Origin: Deltaproteobacteria bacterium
GTDB taxonomy: Bacteria; UBA10199; SPLOWO2-01-44-7
Length of the DNA: 27,046 nt
Assembly: GCA_030688705.1 (NCBI GenBank)
Contig: JAUYJH010000072.1
Coordinates: 1 to 27,046, forward strand
Direction: 5' to 3'
Under the pieces are notes generated by a model. It was not told the origin of the DNA. It worked only from the letters and a program-made list of their open reading frames with translations, and searched no databases. Of this stretch, positions 8,506 through 15,086 are shown one piece after another. The position numbers and the translations under genes were made by a program. How positions within the stretch are numbered: position 1 is the stretch's first letter; the number at the start of each line of letters is the position of its first letter.

Positions 8506-8636
8506 GGGCACCTCTAAAAACCCTTGTTGTCATCCTGAACGAAGTGAAGGATCCCGTGGAAACACGCCAAAAATCGGGATTCTTCGCTTCGCTCAGAATG
8601 ACAAATTGCAGTTTTCATAAGTTTTTAGAGGTGCCC
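8506..8636. mobile_element. MITE-like element 2 (16-bp perfect TIRs, TAAA flanks) carrying a GTCATCCTGAACG palindrome
   Basis: Perfect inverted ends GGGCACCTCTAAAAAC (8506-8521) and GTTTTTAGAGGTGCCC (8621-8636) bound 131 bp. Both sides are flanked by TAAA (8502-8505 and 8637-8640), consistent with a 4-bp target duplication. Inside is the pair GTCATCCTGAACGAAGTGAA (from 8529) and CTTCGCTTCGCTCAGAATGA (to 8602), a core seen elsewhere in the window. There is no coding capacity. Confidence 0.7.
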
Positions 8637-8637
8637 T

Positions 8638-8735
8638 AAATCCTAAACAAATCCTAAATTCCAAATTTTAATATTCAAACAACGGTTTGGAATTTGTAGT
8701 TTGGAAAATTAGAAATTGTTTAGAATTTAGGATTT
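8638..8735. repeat. A+T-rich foldback repeat, copy A (AAATCCTAAA family)
   Basis: The left arm starts AAATCCTAAACAAATCC. The right arm ends GTTTAGAATTTAGGATTT. The centre is a CAAAC-AACG-GTTTG hairpin. It lies just upstream of the GbsR-like gene and is related to copy B at 9393-9527, which lies just downstream. With the two MITE-like elements it fills the 522-bp gene-free stretch 8273-8794. I see no other gene there. Confidence 0.7.
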
Positions 8736-8766
8736 CGTTCTTCGGATTTCGCATTTTAATTCCCAC

Positions 8767-8796
8767 TTGACATGACACGCCCTGATCGACTTTTAT
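8767..8796 (+). promoter_or_regulatory. Candidate promoter for the GbsR-like regulator
   Basis: A perfect TTGACA (8767-8772), an 18-bp spacer and TTTTAT (8791-8796, 4 of 6 to TATAAT) would place the transcript start at about 8803-8804. That falls on the second in-frame ATG, so the mRNA would be leaderless. No Shine-Dalgarno site is visible before either ATG. Confidence 0.4.
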
Positions 8797-9388
8797 GCGT
8801 GCCATGAATTCCAATCTTCGGGCTGTGACGGTGCCCAATAAAAATCCGTCACTGGATGAAGCGGTCGAAACCTTTATGCAGGGGGCCGGGCAGATTTCCG
8901 CCGCGCTTTTGGGGATGGTCAATAAAGTCGGCGGCCAAATTTATGCCCTGCTTTTTTTGAGTGAAGAGCCGTTATCGCTTGATGATATTTCAGAAAAATT
9001 GGGCGTCAGCAAAAGCAATGTCAGCATCAACATCCGCCTTCTGGAAGATTTCAAACTGGTCCGCAAGGTTTGGATAAAGGGCTCCCGCAGGGATTATTAT
9101 TCCGCGGAGAGAACCTATCCCAAAAAAGTCATCCGCGATTTTCTGGAAAGAGTTCGGGGAACGCTTAAAGAAGCCATCACCACCATCGAGCGGACCCGTT
9201 CCAAAGTGGCCAGGGCCCAATTGGATTTAAAAAAAGAAGAGCAGGGACAAGCCGATTTCATGATGGACCAGCTCAATCTGATCGCCCTTTTTTATTACGC
9301 CGCCAACCAGTATTTCGACGATTTTTTCACCGGCAAACCGCTGGACATCGAAATCCTGCGCGCCGCAGTTTTAAATAACGAAGATTAA
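8795..9388 (+). CDS. GbsR/MarR-type winged-helix transcriptional regulator
   Basis: This protein has 197 residues from the ATG at 8795, or 194 from the ATG at 8804, which may be the true leaderless start. The central region has the GbsR (COG1510) pattern. A GGQIYALLFLSEEPLSLDDI helix leads into the recognition helix SEKLGVSKSNVSINIRLLED, followed by a wing with VRKVWIKGSRRDYYSAE. The C-terminal ~100 residues look helical, with many charges, and probably form the dimer interface or a sensor. It should bind DNA in the cytoplasm. GbsR relatives control osmolyte or envelope genes, but no target is evident because it stands alone between two foldback repeats. It converges on the phosphatidyltransferase gene. 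Family is clear; function is open. Confidence 0.88.
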   Translation: MRAMNSNLRAVTVPNKNPSLDEAVETFMQGAGQISAALLGMVNKVGGQIYALLFLSEEPLSLDDISEKLGVSKSNVSINIRLLEDFKLVRKVWIKGSRRDYYSAERTYPKKVIRDFLERVRGTLKEAITTIERTRSKVARAQLDLKKEEQGQADFMMDQLNLIALFYYAANQYFDDFFTGKPLDIEILRAAVLNNED

Positions 9389-9392
9389 CCAC

Positions 9393-9527
9393 AAATTCTA
9401 AGCACGAAATCCTAAATCCTACACAAACTCCAATATCCCAAATTCCAATGCTCCAAACGGGTTGTTTGGAATTTGAAAAGTTGGAATTTAGGATTTGTGT
9501 AGGATTTAGAAATTGGGATTTAGAATT
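9393..9527. repeat. A+T-rich foldback repeat, copy B
   Basis: The outer arms are AAATTCTAAG... and ...GGATTTAGAATTT. The inner arms share CCTAAATCCTACACAAA with its complement TTTGTGTAGGATTTAG (one mismatch region). The centre is CCAAAC-GGGTT-GTTTGG. The element fills the gap between two convergent genes and has the same plan as copy A. It may act as a transcription barrier, but no T-run terminator is evident. Confidence 0.75.
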
Positions 9528-9533
9528 TTATTT

Positions 9534-10406
9534 TTATGAGGTTTTGCGAAATTTGAACGCATCTTTACGGCCTTCGGGGGTGGAGAGCTTGTGTAAAATC
9601 TGAGGAAGGGTTTCCTCTTTGGAACGCTTTTCGCGGGTATCCAGTTCGTTCATGATATAAACCATCCGATAAATCGAAGTGACATTCGTCATCACCCCAA
9701 TCAAAACAATCGCCGCAATCACCAGAATGGGCGGCGGCACAGGCCAGAAAAAATTCAAAAGATAAGAGGTCATCGGCTCAAAAATGGAGGCACAGCCCAG
9801 ATAAACAATCCTCTCCGGCCTCTGCATAGAGCCCTTTCTGCAATCAACGCCGACCGCTTCCCCCCGTGCCCGCGTGTAGGAAACACCCATGGAACCGATC
9901 ATCCCCAAGATCAGAAAAAACAAAACCCACGAATCCCTGAAAAACCAGATGAGCCCAAAAAAAGTGATCCCCTCGCTGAAACGGTCCATGACCGAATCAA
10001 AAAAAGCCCCCGATTTGGAAACGTTGCCGGTGAGTCTGGCCACTTGGCCGTCAAACAGATCAAAGGTGGCACCAAAAAGCATGAGCCACCCGGCATAACC
10101 GAAGAGCCCATTGGCAAAAAAGAAGGCGGAGACAACGGTAAAAAGAAAACCGATGAAGGTAATGGTGTTGGGGGTCATCCTCATTTTGATGAAAAATTTC
10201 GAAATGGGGGCGTTATTCCAATACCACCAATGCTTTAAGGTGCCGCTCAAAAATTTGGAATTATGCCGCGTTTGCACTTCAGGGGGGACCGGATAGCGGT
10301 GTTTGGTGGCCAAAAAATAGAGAAGCGAGGTCAGCAAAATAATGTTGATAATGACAATCGGCCCAAGACTGATCCAGACCGGATCCAAAGAACGGAGAAA
10401 ATCCAT
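9534..10406 (-). CDS. CDP-alcohol phosphatidyltransferase family protein
   Basis: This 290-residue integral membrane enzyme transfers a phosphatidyl group from a CDP-linked lipid to an alcohol acceptor. The full family signature D-x2-D-G-x2-A-R-x8-G-x3-D-x3-D is present: Asp116, Asp119, Gly120, Ala123, Arg124, Gly133, Asp137, Asp141. These four Asp bind the metal and cytidine diphosphate. About six hydrophobic helices surround it, plus an extra N-terminal helix (about residues 15-33) and a charged C-terminal tail. At 290 residues it is longer than typical PgsA (about 180-200). The acceptor (glycerol phosphate, inositol phosphate or another) cannot be told from sequence. It starts 1 bp after the porin stop (TAA-T-ATG) without its own Shine-Dalgarno site, so translation by re-initiation on the porin mRNA is likely. 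Confidence 0.87.
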   Translation of the reverse strand: MDFLRSLDPVWISLGPIVIINIILLTSLLYFLATKHRYPVPPEVQTRHNSKFLSGTLKHWWYWNNAPISKFFIKMRMTPNTITFIGFLFTVVSAFFFANGLFGYAGWLMLFGATFDLFDGQVARLTGNVSKSGAFFDSVMDRFSEGITFFGLIWFFRDSWVLFFLILGMIGSMGVSYTRARGEAVGVDCRKGSMQRPERIVYLGCASIFEPMTSYLLNFFWPVPPPILVIAAIVLIGVMTNVTSIYRMVYIMNELDTREKRSKEETLPQILHKLSTPEGRKDAFKFRKTS

Positions 10407-10407
10407 A

Positions 10408-11673
10408 TTAGAATTCGTAGGCTAAAACGCCAGCTACGCCAAATATCTGTTGGCTCGCATTGAATTGCGGCCCGATGTAATTATAATCCAACTCCACCCT
10501 GAAATAGGCTCCCTCTGCTATGGCATATTGTCCATCCAGCGCCGCTTCATGAATCTGTTGTCTCGCACCGGTCAATGATTGCGAGGGAGTCCCCGTTGTC
10601 GAAGTGATGGGGACTACCAAAACACCGGCATTGCTGGGACCGTTGGCGTCATTAGTATACGCGTAGCGCAAATTCAAATTAAAAACATCGCTCAAGAGCC
10701 AATGAAAATTAGCGAGGCCTCCAAAATATTTTCCGTTCTTTCTTTGTCCCGGCGTAAAAGAAGTTGTGTCAATTTGGCGATAGATTCCCTCTCCGCCAAA
10801 GGCAAAAACATCACTGATCCACCATTGCCAATCGATATCTCCCAAAAAACTGATGTGCGTTTTGCCGTTGGGATGATCCTGACCCACCACGCCTGAAAAA
10901 CCAAAGGTGCTTCTCTTTCCTTCTTCACCCCAGTTGAAACCAAGACGGGTCCCAAATGCAGGGATGTCCGTATTTTGAAAACCCCCCGCAGGCAACAAAC
11001 CGCCGTTGTCATAGGCAAGGCTTCCGTTGTTGGAGGCATAAACATGCCAGTCGACCAAATCACTAAAAGCATAATAGACCTTGGCACCGGTAAAAGTATT
11101 GGGGCGCAATGCACGATAAATTTCACTTCTGGAGATGGTAAAATTGTAGATGACGTCGACTTTTTCAAAACCGATCGGGACATTAAAACGCCCCAGAAGA
11201 AATTCAGCCCCCAAAAAATTGGCTGTCGCGTAAGCCTGCTCTACAATAACGTTCGACCCCTGCCCGCCAACCCCTGTGGCATTAGCAAATCGTGGACCGC
11301 TGTTCAACGTGCCAGAACCAAAATCGAGATCGCCGCGAATTCGGATATTTTCGCCGAACGATTTGGCAAGATCGAGTTCAAACTGGTCGAGAAAAAACTT
11401 GAATTCATCTTCACGATTGATCGTTATGGCCTGGGAATAAGCACCGATCGGACCCGGAATGGTCCCATTGACATCGCGCGCAACCGTGGAAGTGACGGCT
11501 CCCTTGATGCGATGATGTTGCCAGCCGGCCCCCGCGACGATATTTCCAAAGGCCTCAAAGCCCCCTGAAATTTTTTCATCTTGCGCGAAGGAGGGATTGT
11601 AGGCCGAACACAGAAGACCAAAAATCCCCATCGTCATTCCGGCGAAAGCCGGAATCCAAGTATTTTTTTTCAT
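10408..11673 (-). CDS. Putative OmpL-like beta-barrel porin (BBP2-like), paralogue B
   Basis: This 421-residue outer-membrane barrel is closely related to the gene at 11811-13073. They share near-identical blocks such as KSFGENIRIRGDLDFGSGT (one change) and RPNTFTGAKVYYAFSDLVDW, and a C-terminal YEF. It probably forms a diffusion channel. I chose the ATG at 11673 because GGGGGG lies 4 nt upstream, the paralogue starts MKK at the same point, and the best promoter (11700-11728) would begin transcription after the upstream ATG at 11703, which would add 10 residues. From the chosen start, residues 1-30 are the signal peptide, ending SFA before QDEK. Residues 6-14 read WIPAFAGMT, the translation of an inserted REP palindrome. 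The phosphatidyltransferase gene follows after 1 bp. Confidence 0.85.
   Translation of the reverse strand: MKKNTWIPAFAGMTMGIFGLLCSAYNPSFAQDEKISGGFEAFGNIVAGAGWQHHRIKGAVTSTVARDVNGTIPGPIGAYSQAITINREDEFKFFLDQFELDLAKSFGENIRIRGDLDFGSGTLNSGPRFANATGVGGQGSNVIVEQAYATANFLGAEFLLGRFNVPIGFEKVDVIYNFTISRSEIYRALRPNTFTGAKVYYAFSDLVDWHVYASNNGSLAYDNGGLLPAGGFQNTDIPAFGTRLGFNWGEEGKRSTFGFSGVVGQDHPNGKTHISFLGDIDWQWWISDVFAFGGEGIYRQIDTTSFTPGQRKNGKYFGGLANFHWLLSDVFNLNLRYAYTNDANGPSNAGVLVVPITSTTGTPSQSLTGARQQIHEAALDGQYAIAEGAYFRVELDYNYIGPQFNASQQIFGVAGVLAYEF
11632..11660. repeat. REP-like palindrome inside the porin B signal-peptide codons
   Basis: CGTCATTCCGGCGAAAGCCG followed by GAATCCAAG forms the hairpin ATTCCGGC-GAAA-GCCGGAAT. 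It is the same family as 8329-8348 and 13754-13812. On the minus strand it is read in frame as TWIPAFAGMT. Confidence 0.85.
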
Positions 11674-11699
11674 AACCCCCCATCCGAAAAACCGTCGTT

Positions 11700-11728
11700 T
11701 CATTAAACCTTTTCAAATTTCTTGTCAA
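11700..11728 (-). promoter_or_regulatory. Candidate promoter for porin B
   Basis: On the minus strand a perfect TTGACA (11723-11728) is followed by a 17-bp spacer and a weak -10, TAATGA (11700-11705). It sits just downstream of the porin A terminator, so porin B needs its own promoter. Transcription would begin near 11693, giving a leader of about 20 nt before the ATG at 11673. Confidence 0.4.
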
Positions 11729-11740
11729 TAAAAGGCAAAG

Positions 11741-11780
11741 AAAAACCCCGGTCTGCTTGGGGCAGAACCGGGGTTTTTTT
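11741..11780 (-). terminator. Intrinsic terminator after porin A (possibly bidirectional)
   Basis: Read on the minus strand, CCCCGGT-TCTGC-CCCAA-GCAGA-CCGGGG forms a stem of about 11 bp with one bulge, preceded by A7 and followed by TTTTT. It lies 31 bp after the porin A stop. The A-run on the other side would also allow termination on the plus strand. Confidence 0.85.
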
Positions 11781-11810
11781 AAAACGCCATCAAACCGCTA
11801 TGAAGTTCGA

Positions 11811-13073
11811 TTAGAACTCATAGGCAAACACAGCGCCGAAACCAAAAATGTTGGTCTTTGCGGTGTTTGCAGATGCCTGACCAGCAGGTTGTGTCCCGTT
11901 GGGGATTACCAAGCTGTAGGTACCTTCCAGTCTGAACGAAGCGCCGTCGGCAACATCATAACTGCCGTCCAAGGCGATTTCGTGGATCTGCTCTTTCTCT
12001 CCTGTGAGAGATTGAGCCGCGGCACCGGTGATCGGGATAACCCCGACACCCGCGTTGATCAAGCCGTTGTTGTCTTTGGTATAGGCATACCGAAGTGTCC
12101 CGTCCCACACATCACTGAATTCATAGTGCAGGTTGGCGAGCGCACCAAAGTATTTACCATTTTTGCCACCGACTGTGGTGGTATCGATCTGGCGATAGAT
12201 TCCTTCGCCACCAAAGGCAAAGTTATCCGACACCCACCATTGCCAATCGGCATCACCGATAAAGGTGATGTGTTTTTTCTGATTGGGATGGTCTTGACCG
12301 ACGATACCTGACAAACCAAACGTGCTTTTCTTGCCTTCTTCACCCCAGTTGAAACCGAGACGCGTTCCAAATGCGGGAACATCGGTGTTCTGACCACCGG
12401 CAGGGTTCAACCCGCCGTTGTCATAGTTCATGCTGCCGTTGTTGACAACGTAGACATGCCAATCAACAAGGTCACTGAAAGCATAATAGACCTTGGCACC
12501 GGTAAAGGTGTTCGGACGCAATGAACGATAGATGGCGCTTCTGGAAATGGTGTCGTTATAGAAGACATCCACTTTTTCGAAGCCGATCGGCGCGTTGAAA
12601 CGACCGAGCAAGAACTCAACACCATTGCCGACCGCGAGGTTGGCTGTGGCATAAGCCTGTTCGATCACAACGTTCGATCCAAAACCACCGACGCCCGTGG
12701 CGTTTGCAAATCTCGGACCGCTGTTCATTGTTCCTGAACCGAAGTCGAGATCAGCGCGGATCCGAATGTTCTCGCCGAATGATTTGGCAAGATCCAATTC
12801 GAATTCATCAAGGAAGAATTTGAATTCATCCTTTTTGTTGTCCGCGGCGCTAAAAGCTTCCGTGCTATATTCACCAATGACACCGGGAACGGTGTTGGTG
12901 ATATCCCGCGTGAGACCGGTTGTTCCGGCGGCCGACTTCAGACGCTGCCAACCGGCACCCGCTACGATATGGCCGGATGCTTCAAACCCGCCAGAGACAT
13001 AGCTTTCATCTGCAAAGCTGGTCGTGCCGGCAAGCATGGCAACCGCCAATACTGCGATAAATGTTTTCTTCAT
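11811..13073 (-). CDS. Putative OmpL-like beta-barrel porin (BBP2-like), paralogue A
   Basis: This 420-residue outer-membrane porin starts with a standard signal peptide (MKKTFIAVLAVAMLAGTTSFA, cleavage before DES). The mature chain alternates strands and turns, with GRFNAPIGFEKVDV and NDTISRSAIYRSLRPNTFTG segments typical of the BBP2/OmpL-like group. It ends YEF, the Phe being a BAM recognition signal. The start has a strong AAGGAG site 7 nt upstream. Porin A has its own leader with a hairpin next to the ribosome-binding site and its own terminator, so it may be the more highly expressed copy. Its signal peptide lacks the repeat insertion seen in paralogue B. Transported solutes are unknown. 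Confidence 0.88.
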   Translation of the reverse strand: MKKTFIAVLAVAMLAGTTSFADESYVSGGFEASGHIVAGAGWQRLKSAAGTTGLTRDITNTVPGVIGEYSTEAFSAADNKKDEFKFFLDEFELDLAKSFGENIRIRADLDFGSGTMNSGPRFANATGVGGFGSNVVIEQAYATANLAVGNGVEFLLGRFNAPIGFEKVDVFYNDTISRSAIYRSLRPNTFTGAKVYYAFSDLVDWHVYVVNNGSMNYDNGGLNPAGGQNTDVPAFGTRLGFNWGEEGKKSTFGLSGIVGQDHPNQKKHITFIGDADWQWWVSDNFAFGGEGIYRQIDTTTVGGKNGKYFGALANLHYEFSDVWDGTLRYAYTKDNNGLINAGVGVIPITGAAAQSLTGEKEQIHEIALDGSYDVADGASFRLEGTYSLVIPNGTQPAGQASANTAKTNIFGFGAVFAYEF

Positions 13074-13091
13074 ACTTTCTCTCCTTATCCA

Positions 13092-13137
13092 GCCTTGAAA
13101 TATTCAAGGCCGTACTACAATCCACCCTTTAAGTACG
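13092..13137 (-). promoter_or_regulatory. Inverted repeats in the porin A leader next to its ribosome-binding site
   Basis: GCCTTGAA-ATA-TTCAAGGC (13092-13110) is a perfect 8-bp-arm palindrome ending 5 bp before the AAGGAG site. Directly upstream, CGTACT...AGTACG (13111-13137) is a second inverted pair. They may be an operator or a leader RNA fold controlling porin translation. The rest of 13138-13360 contains one more hairpin (CCCACCT-AGCA-AGGTGGG, 13242-13259) and no gene I can support. Confidence 0.45.
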
Positions 13138-13360
13138 CAGATAGCCTTTTGGAGAGACACCCCCTTTCCGACCGTAGATTCTGCAAAAAAATCCACCACC
13201 ACAACGGCAGTGGATTCGGGTTGGCAATATTAGATTACTCCCCCACCTAGCAAGGTGGGCCCAAACGAAAATCGGCGGAAGTATAAATAAAGAAAAAATT
13301 TTAGGCAACCCTAAAAATGAACTGTTGACCCACGGTACACATAAAGTTAACTTGTTGAAA

Positions 13361-13732
13361 ATGAATGAAAAAATTCTCATTGTCGATGATGAACCTCAAA
13401 TCCATGTTGTCTTGAGTAAACTTCTGCAAAAAGAGGGATATCTTGTTTCTCACGCCTATAATGCCGAAGAAGCCTATAAAGAAGTTGAAAAAGAAAAGCC
13501 CGATCTTATTTTGTTGGATGTCATGATGCCAAAAGTTTCCGGAATAGAAGTTTGTAACCGCCTTAAAGAAAACCCGCAGACAAAAGATATTTTAATCATG
13601 ATTTTATCGGCCAAAGACGCCCAAGCCGACCGGCTGGAGGGGTTTACCCACGGGGCCGATGATTATGTTTCAAAACCGTTTCATCTGCGCTCTTTAATCC
13701 GCAAAATCCAGCATATGCTACAGAAAAAATAG
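13361..13732 (+). CDS. Single-domain response regulator (CheY-like receiver)
   Basis: This 123-residue cytoplasmic receiver domain has no output domain. The acidic pair Asp9/Asp10, phospho-acceptor Asp53 in LLDVMMPK, switch Ser83, Tyr102 and Lys105 (SKPF) are all present, so it should be phosphorylated by a histidine kinase or act as a phosphorelay shuttle. I chose the ATG at 13361 because the fold begins there (MNEKILIVDDE). The upstream TTG at 13325 would add an implausible tail and is instead part of a TTGACC box 36 nt upstream. No Shine-Dalgarno site is visible, so the mRNA may be leaderless. AAGTTAACTT at 13344-13353 is a perfect palindrome in the promoter region. No kinase gene is in the window. 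Confidence 0.92.
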   Translation: MNEKILIVDDEPQIHVVLSKLLQKEGYLVSHAYNAEEAYKEVEKEKPDLILLDVMMPKVSGIEVCNRLKENPQTKDILIMILSAKDAQADRLEGFTHGADDYVSKPFHLRSLIRKIQHMLQKK

Positions 13733-13753
13733 TGGCGTCATCCCGCCCCCCTA

Positions 13754-13812
13754 CGTCACCCCGGCGAAAGCCGGGGTCCAGTAACTGGATTCCGGCTTCC
13801 GCCGGAATGACG
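13754..13812. repeat. REP-like triple-hairpin repeat between convergent genes
   Basis: It contains CCCCGGC-GAAA-GCCGGGG, CCAGT-A-ACTGG and TTCCGGC-TTCC-GCCGGAA, bounded by CGTCAC and ATGACG. It ends one base before the RidA-like stop codon. It may end or stabilise both convergent transcripts, but there is no T-run. Confidence 0.8.
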
Positions 13813-13813
13813 G

Positions 13814-14272
13814 TTACTTCACTTCCAAAATCAACGCCAACTCCAGGCAGGCATTATGTGGCAAACTCATGACACCGCTTACAATCCGGGCATGTTTTCC
13901 GGCAGAACCAAAAATGTCAGATAATAGATTGGAAGCGGCATCCAAAACCCGGTCATGATCTTTAAAATCCCCACCCGTTGCCAGAAAACCGGTCAGCTGA
14001 ATCATTTTTTCCACTTTATTGAGGCTCCCCAAGGCCCCCCTGATGGCGCTCAAACCATGAAGCAGGGCGTATCGCGCCGCCATCATCCCCTGATCTGCGG
14101 TCACTTCAAGGCCGAGCCTTCCTTTAAAAGCTATTTTGCCGTCCCAAAATGGAAAAAGCCCTCCCACGTAGAGAATTTTTCCAGTCTGCACGGCCGAGAC
14201 AACGCCTTTAAGCGGTTTTGAAATTTCGGGGAGCTCAATAAAAAGCTCTTCAATTTTTTTTTCGTAATTCAT
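13814..14272 (-). CDS. RidA/YjgF-family protein
   Basis: This 152-residue protein has the YjgF/chorismate-mutase-like fold and should form trimers in the cytoplasm. The C-terminal block KHARIVSGVMSLPHNACLEL matches the longer RidA subgroup, where Arg of the ARxxxGV stretch lies in the inter-subunit pocket and a Glu sits near the end. Canonical RidA deaminates reactive enamines/imines made by PLP enzymes. This ~150-residue subgroup is less well characterised, so activity is inferred. The gene overlaps the upstream methyltransferase stop by 4 bp and is the last gene of that two-gene unit. Confidence 0.82.
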   Translation of the reverse strand: MNYEKKIEELFIELPEISKPLKGVVSAVQTGKILYVGGLFPFWDGKIAFKGRLGLEVTADQGMMAARYALLHGLSAIRGALGSLNKVEKMIQLTGFLATGGDFKDHDRVLDAASNLLSDIFGSAGKHARIVSGVMSLPHNACLELALILEVK

Positions 14273-15042
14273 TTTTTAGCCATCTGCAAGAATAACACCA
14301 GAGGAGTCCCTTTGATTTCACGATAGGCACTCATTTCGTCGGGCGTCGCAAATTGGTTTCTCAAGGTGTCGTCGATAAATCCTTCATGCATATCGGTAAT
14401 AAAGAGAGACGAAACGCGGCACATTTTATAATAATCTTCCAGCCCGCGAATCGTGGCTTGTATCGAACGAAGCCGCTGTGTTCCCGATTTGGCATAAAGA
14501 CCAAACGGATGATAATCAAAAAGAAGGGCTGTCCCACCCGGCGCCAAAACCCGGCCGATCTCTTTGAAGGCGCTGACCACATCACCTTGGTGCGGCGTGG
14601 CGATTTGTGCGATGACACAGTCAAAAAAACCATTTTCAAACGGAATTGATTTCAGAGAACCCTTCAGAACAAGGGCTTGCGGAGAGGTGGTCGCAGAAGA
14701 CTGGGGAACGGCATCCACGGTGACGCCAAAAAAAAATTTCGGTTTTTTTTCCAGAATGGCTTTTTGAAAACGGAGCGGATTTTCGCCCAATTCCAGAACA
14801 TTTTTATCTTTTAACACAGGCAGCATCTGCATCATGAAGCGGTCCCCGACCAGATCGATAAGCTGGCGTATTTTGGGGGCCGGCAGACGCGACTCCAATG
14901 CCAAAATCGGCTGCAGGCCGAAGGCTGCATCGGGCGTTACTTTTTCTTTTGCTTTTTTTGCCTGCCCAATCAGTTTTTCAAGAACGCGGCCGACAAACCC
15001 GACCCCCTTTTCAAGACTGTTTGTGATCTTTGAAGACGTCAT
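14269..15042 (-). CDS. Class I SAM-dependent methyltransferase-like protein
   Basis: This protein has 257 residues from the ATG at 15042. A TTG at 15084 would add 14 residues but would place the start at the edge of the pepA promoter, so I prefer the ATG. A helical N-terminus (residues 1-70) precedes a Rossmann core. NVLELGENPLRF resembles motif I, though the glycine pattern is degenerate. SIPFENGFFDCVIAQIATPH matches motif II, and IGRVLAPGGTALLFDYHPFG matches the post-II Methyltransf_11 block. The weak motif I leaves SAM binding uncertain. The substrate is unknown. It is coupled by a 4-bp overlap to the RidA-like gene. No ribosome-binding site precedes the ATG; TTGTTC 36 nt upstream with TATTGT at -13 suggests a leaderless transcript. 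Confidence 0.72.
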   Translation of the reverse strand: MTSSKITNSLEKGVGFVGRVLEKLIGQAKKAKEKVTPDAAFGLQPILALESRLPAPKIRQLIDLVGDRFMMQMLPVLKDKNVLELGENPLRFQKAILEKKPKFFFGVTVDAVPQSSATTSPQALVLKGSLKSIPFENGFFDCVIAQIATPHQGDVVSAFKEIGRVLAPGGTALLFDYHPFGLYAKSGTQRLRSIQATIRGLEDYYKMCRVSSLFITDMHEGFIDDTLRNQFATPDEMSAYREIKGTPLVLFLQMAKK

Positions 15043-15045
15043 ACA

Positions 15046-15075
15046 ATTGACAATATCCAAACATTCGCCTAAGAA
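15046..15075 (+). promoter_or_regulatory. Candidate promoter for pepA
   Basis: TTGACA (15046-15051), an 18-bp spacer and TAAGAA (15070-15075, 3 of 6) would start transcription about 5 nt before the pepA ATG. There is no Shine-Dalgarno site. The box abuts the divergent methyltransferase start, so the two promoters overlap. Confidence 0.35.
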
Positions 15076-15086
15076 CAACCGCAAAT

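Noticed and set aside
8178..8620. Plus-strand open frames of 87 and 60 codons after the Omp85 gene
   Set aside because: Their residues are mostly translations of the MITE and REP sequences; there is no ribosome-binding site and no domain.
11811..12311. Plus-strand open frame opposite the porin A 3' end
   Set aside because: It is antisense to the porin and only reflects its codon use.
13325..13360. TTG at 13325 as start of the response regulator
   Set aside because: The receiver fold begins at the ATG at 13361; the TTG is part of a TTGACC promoter-like box.
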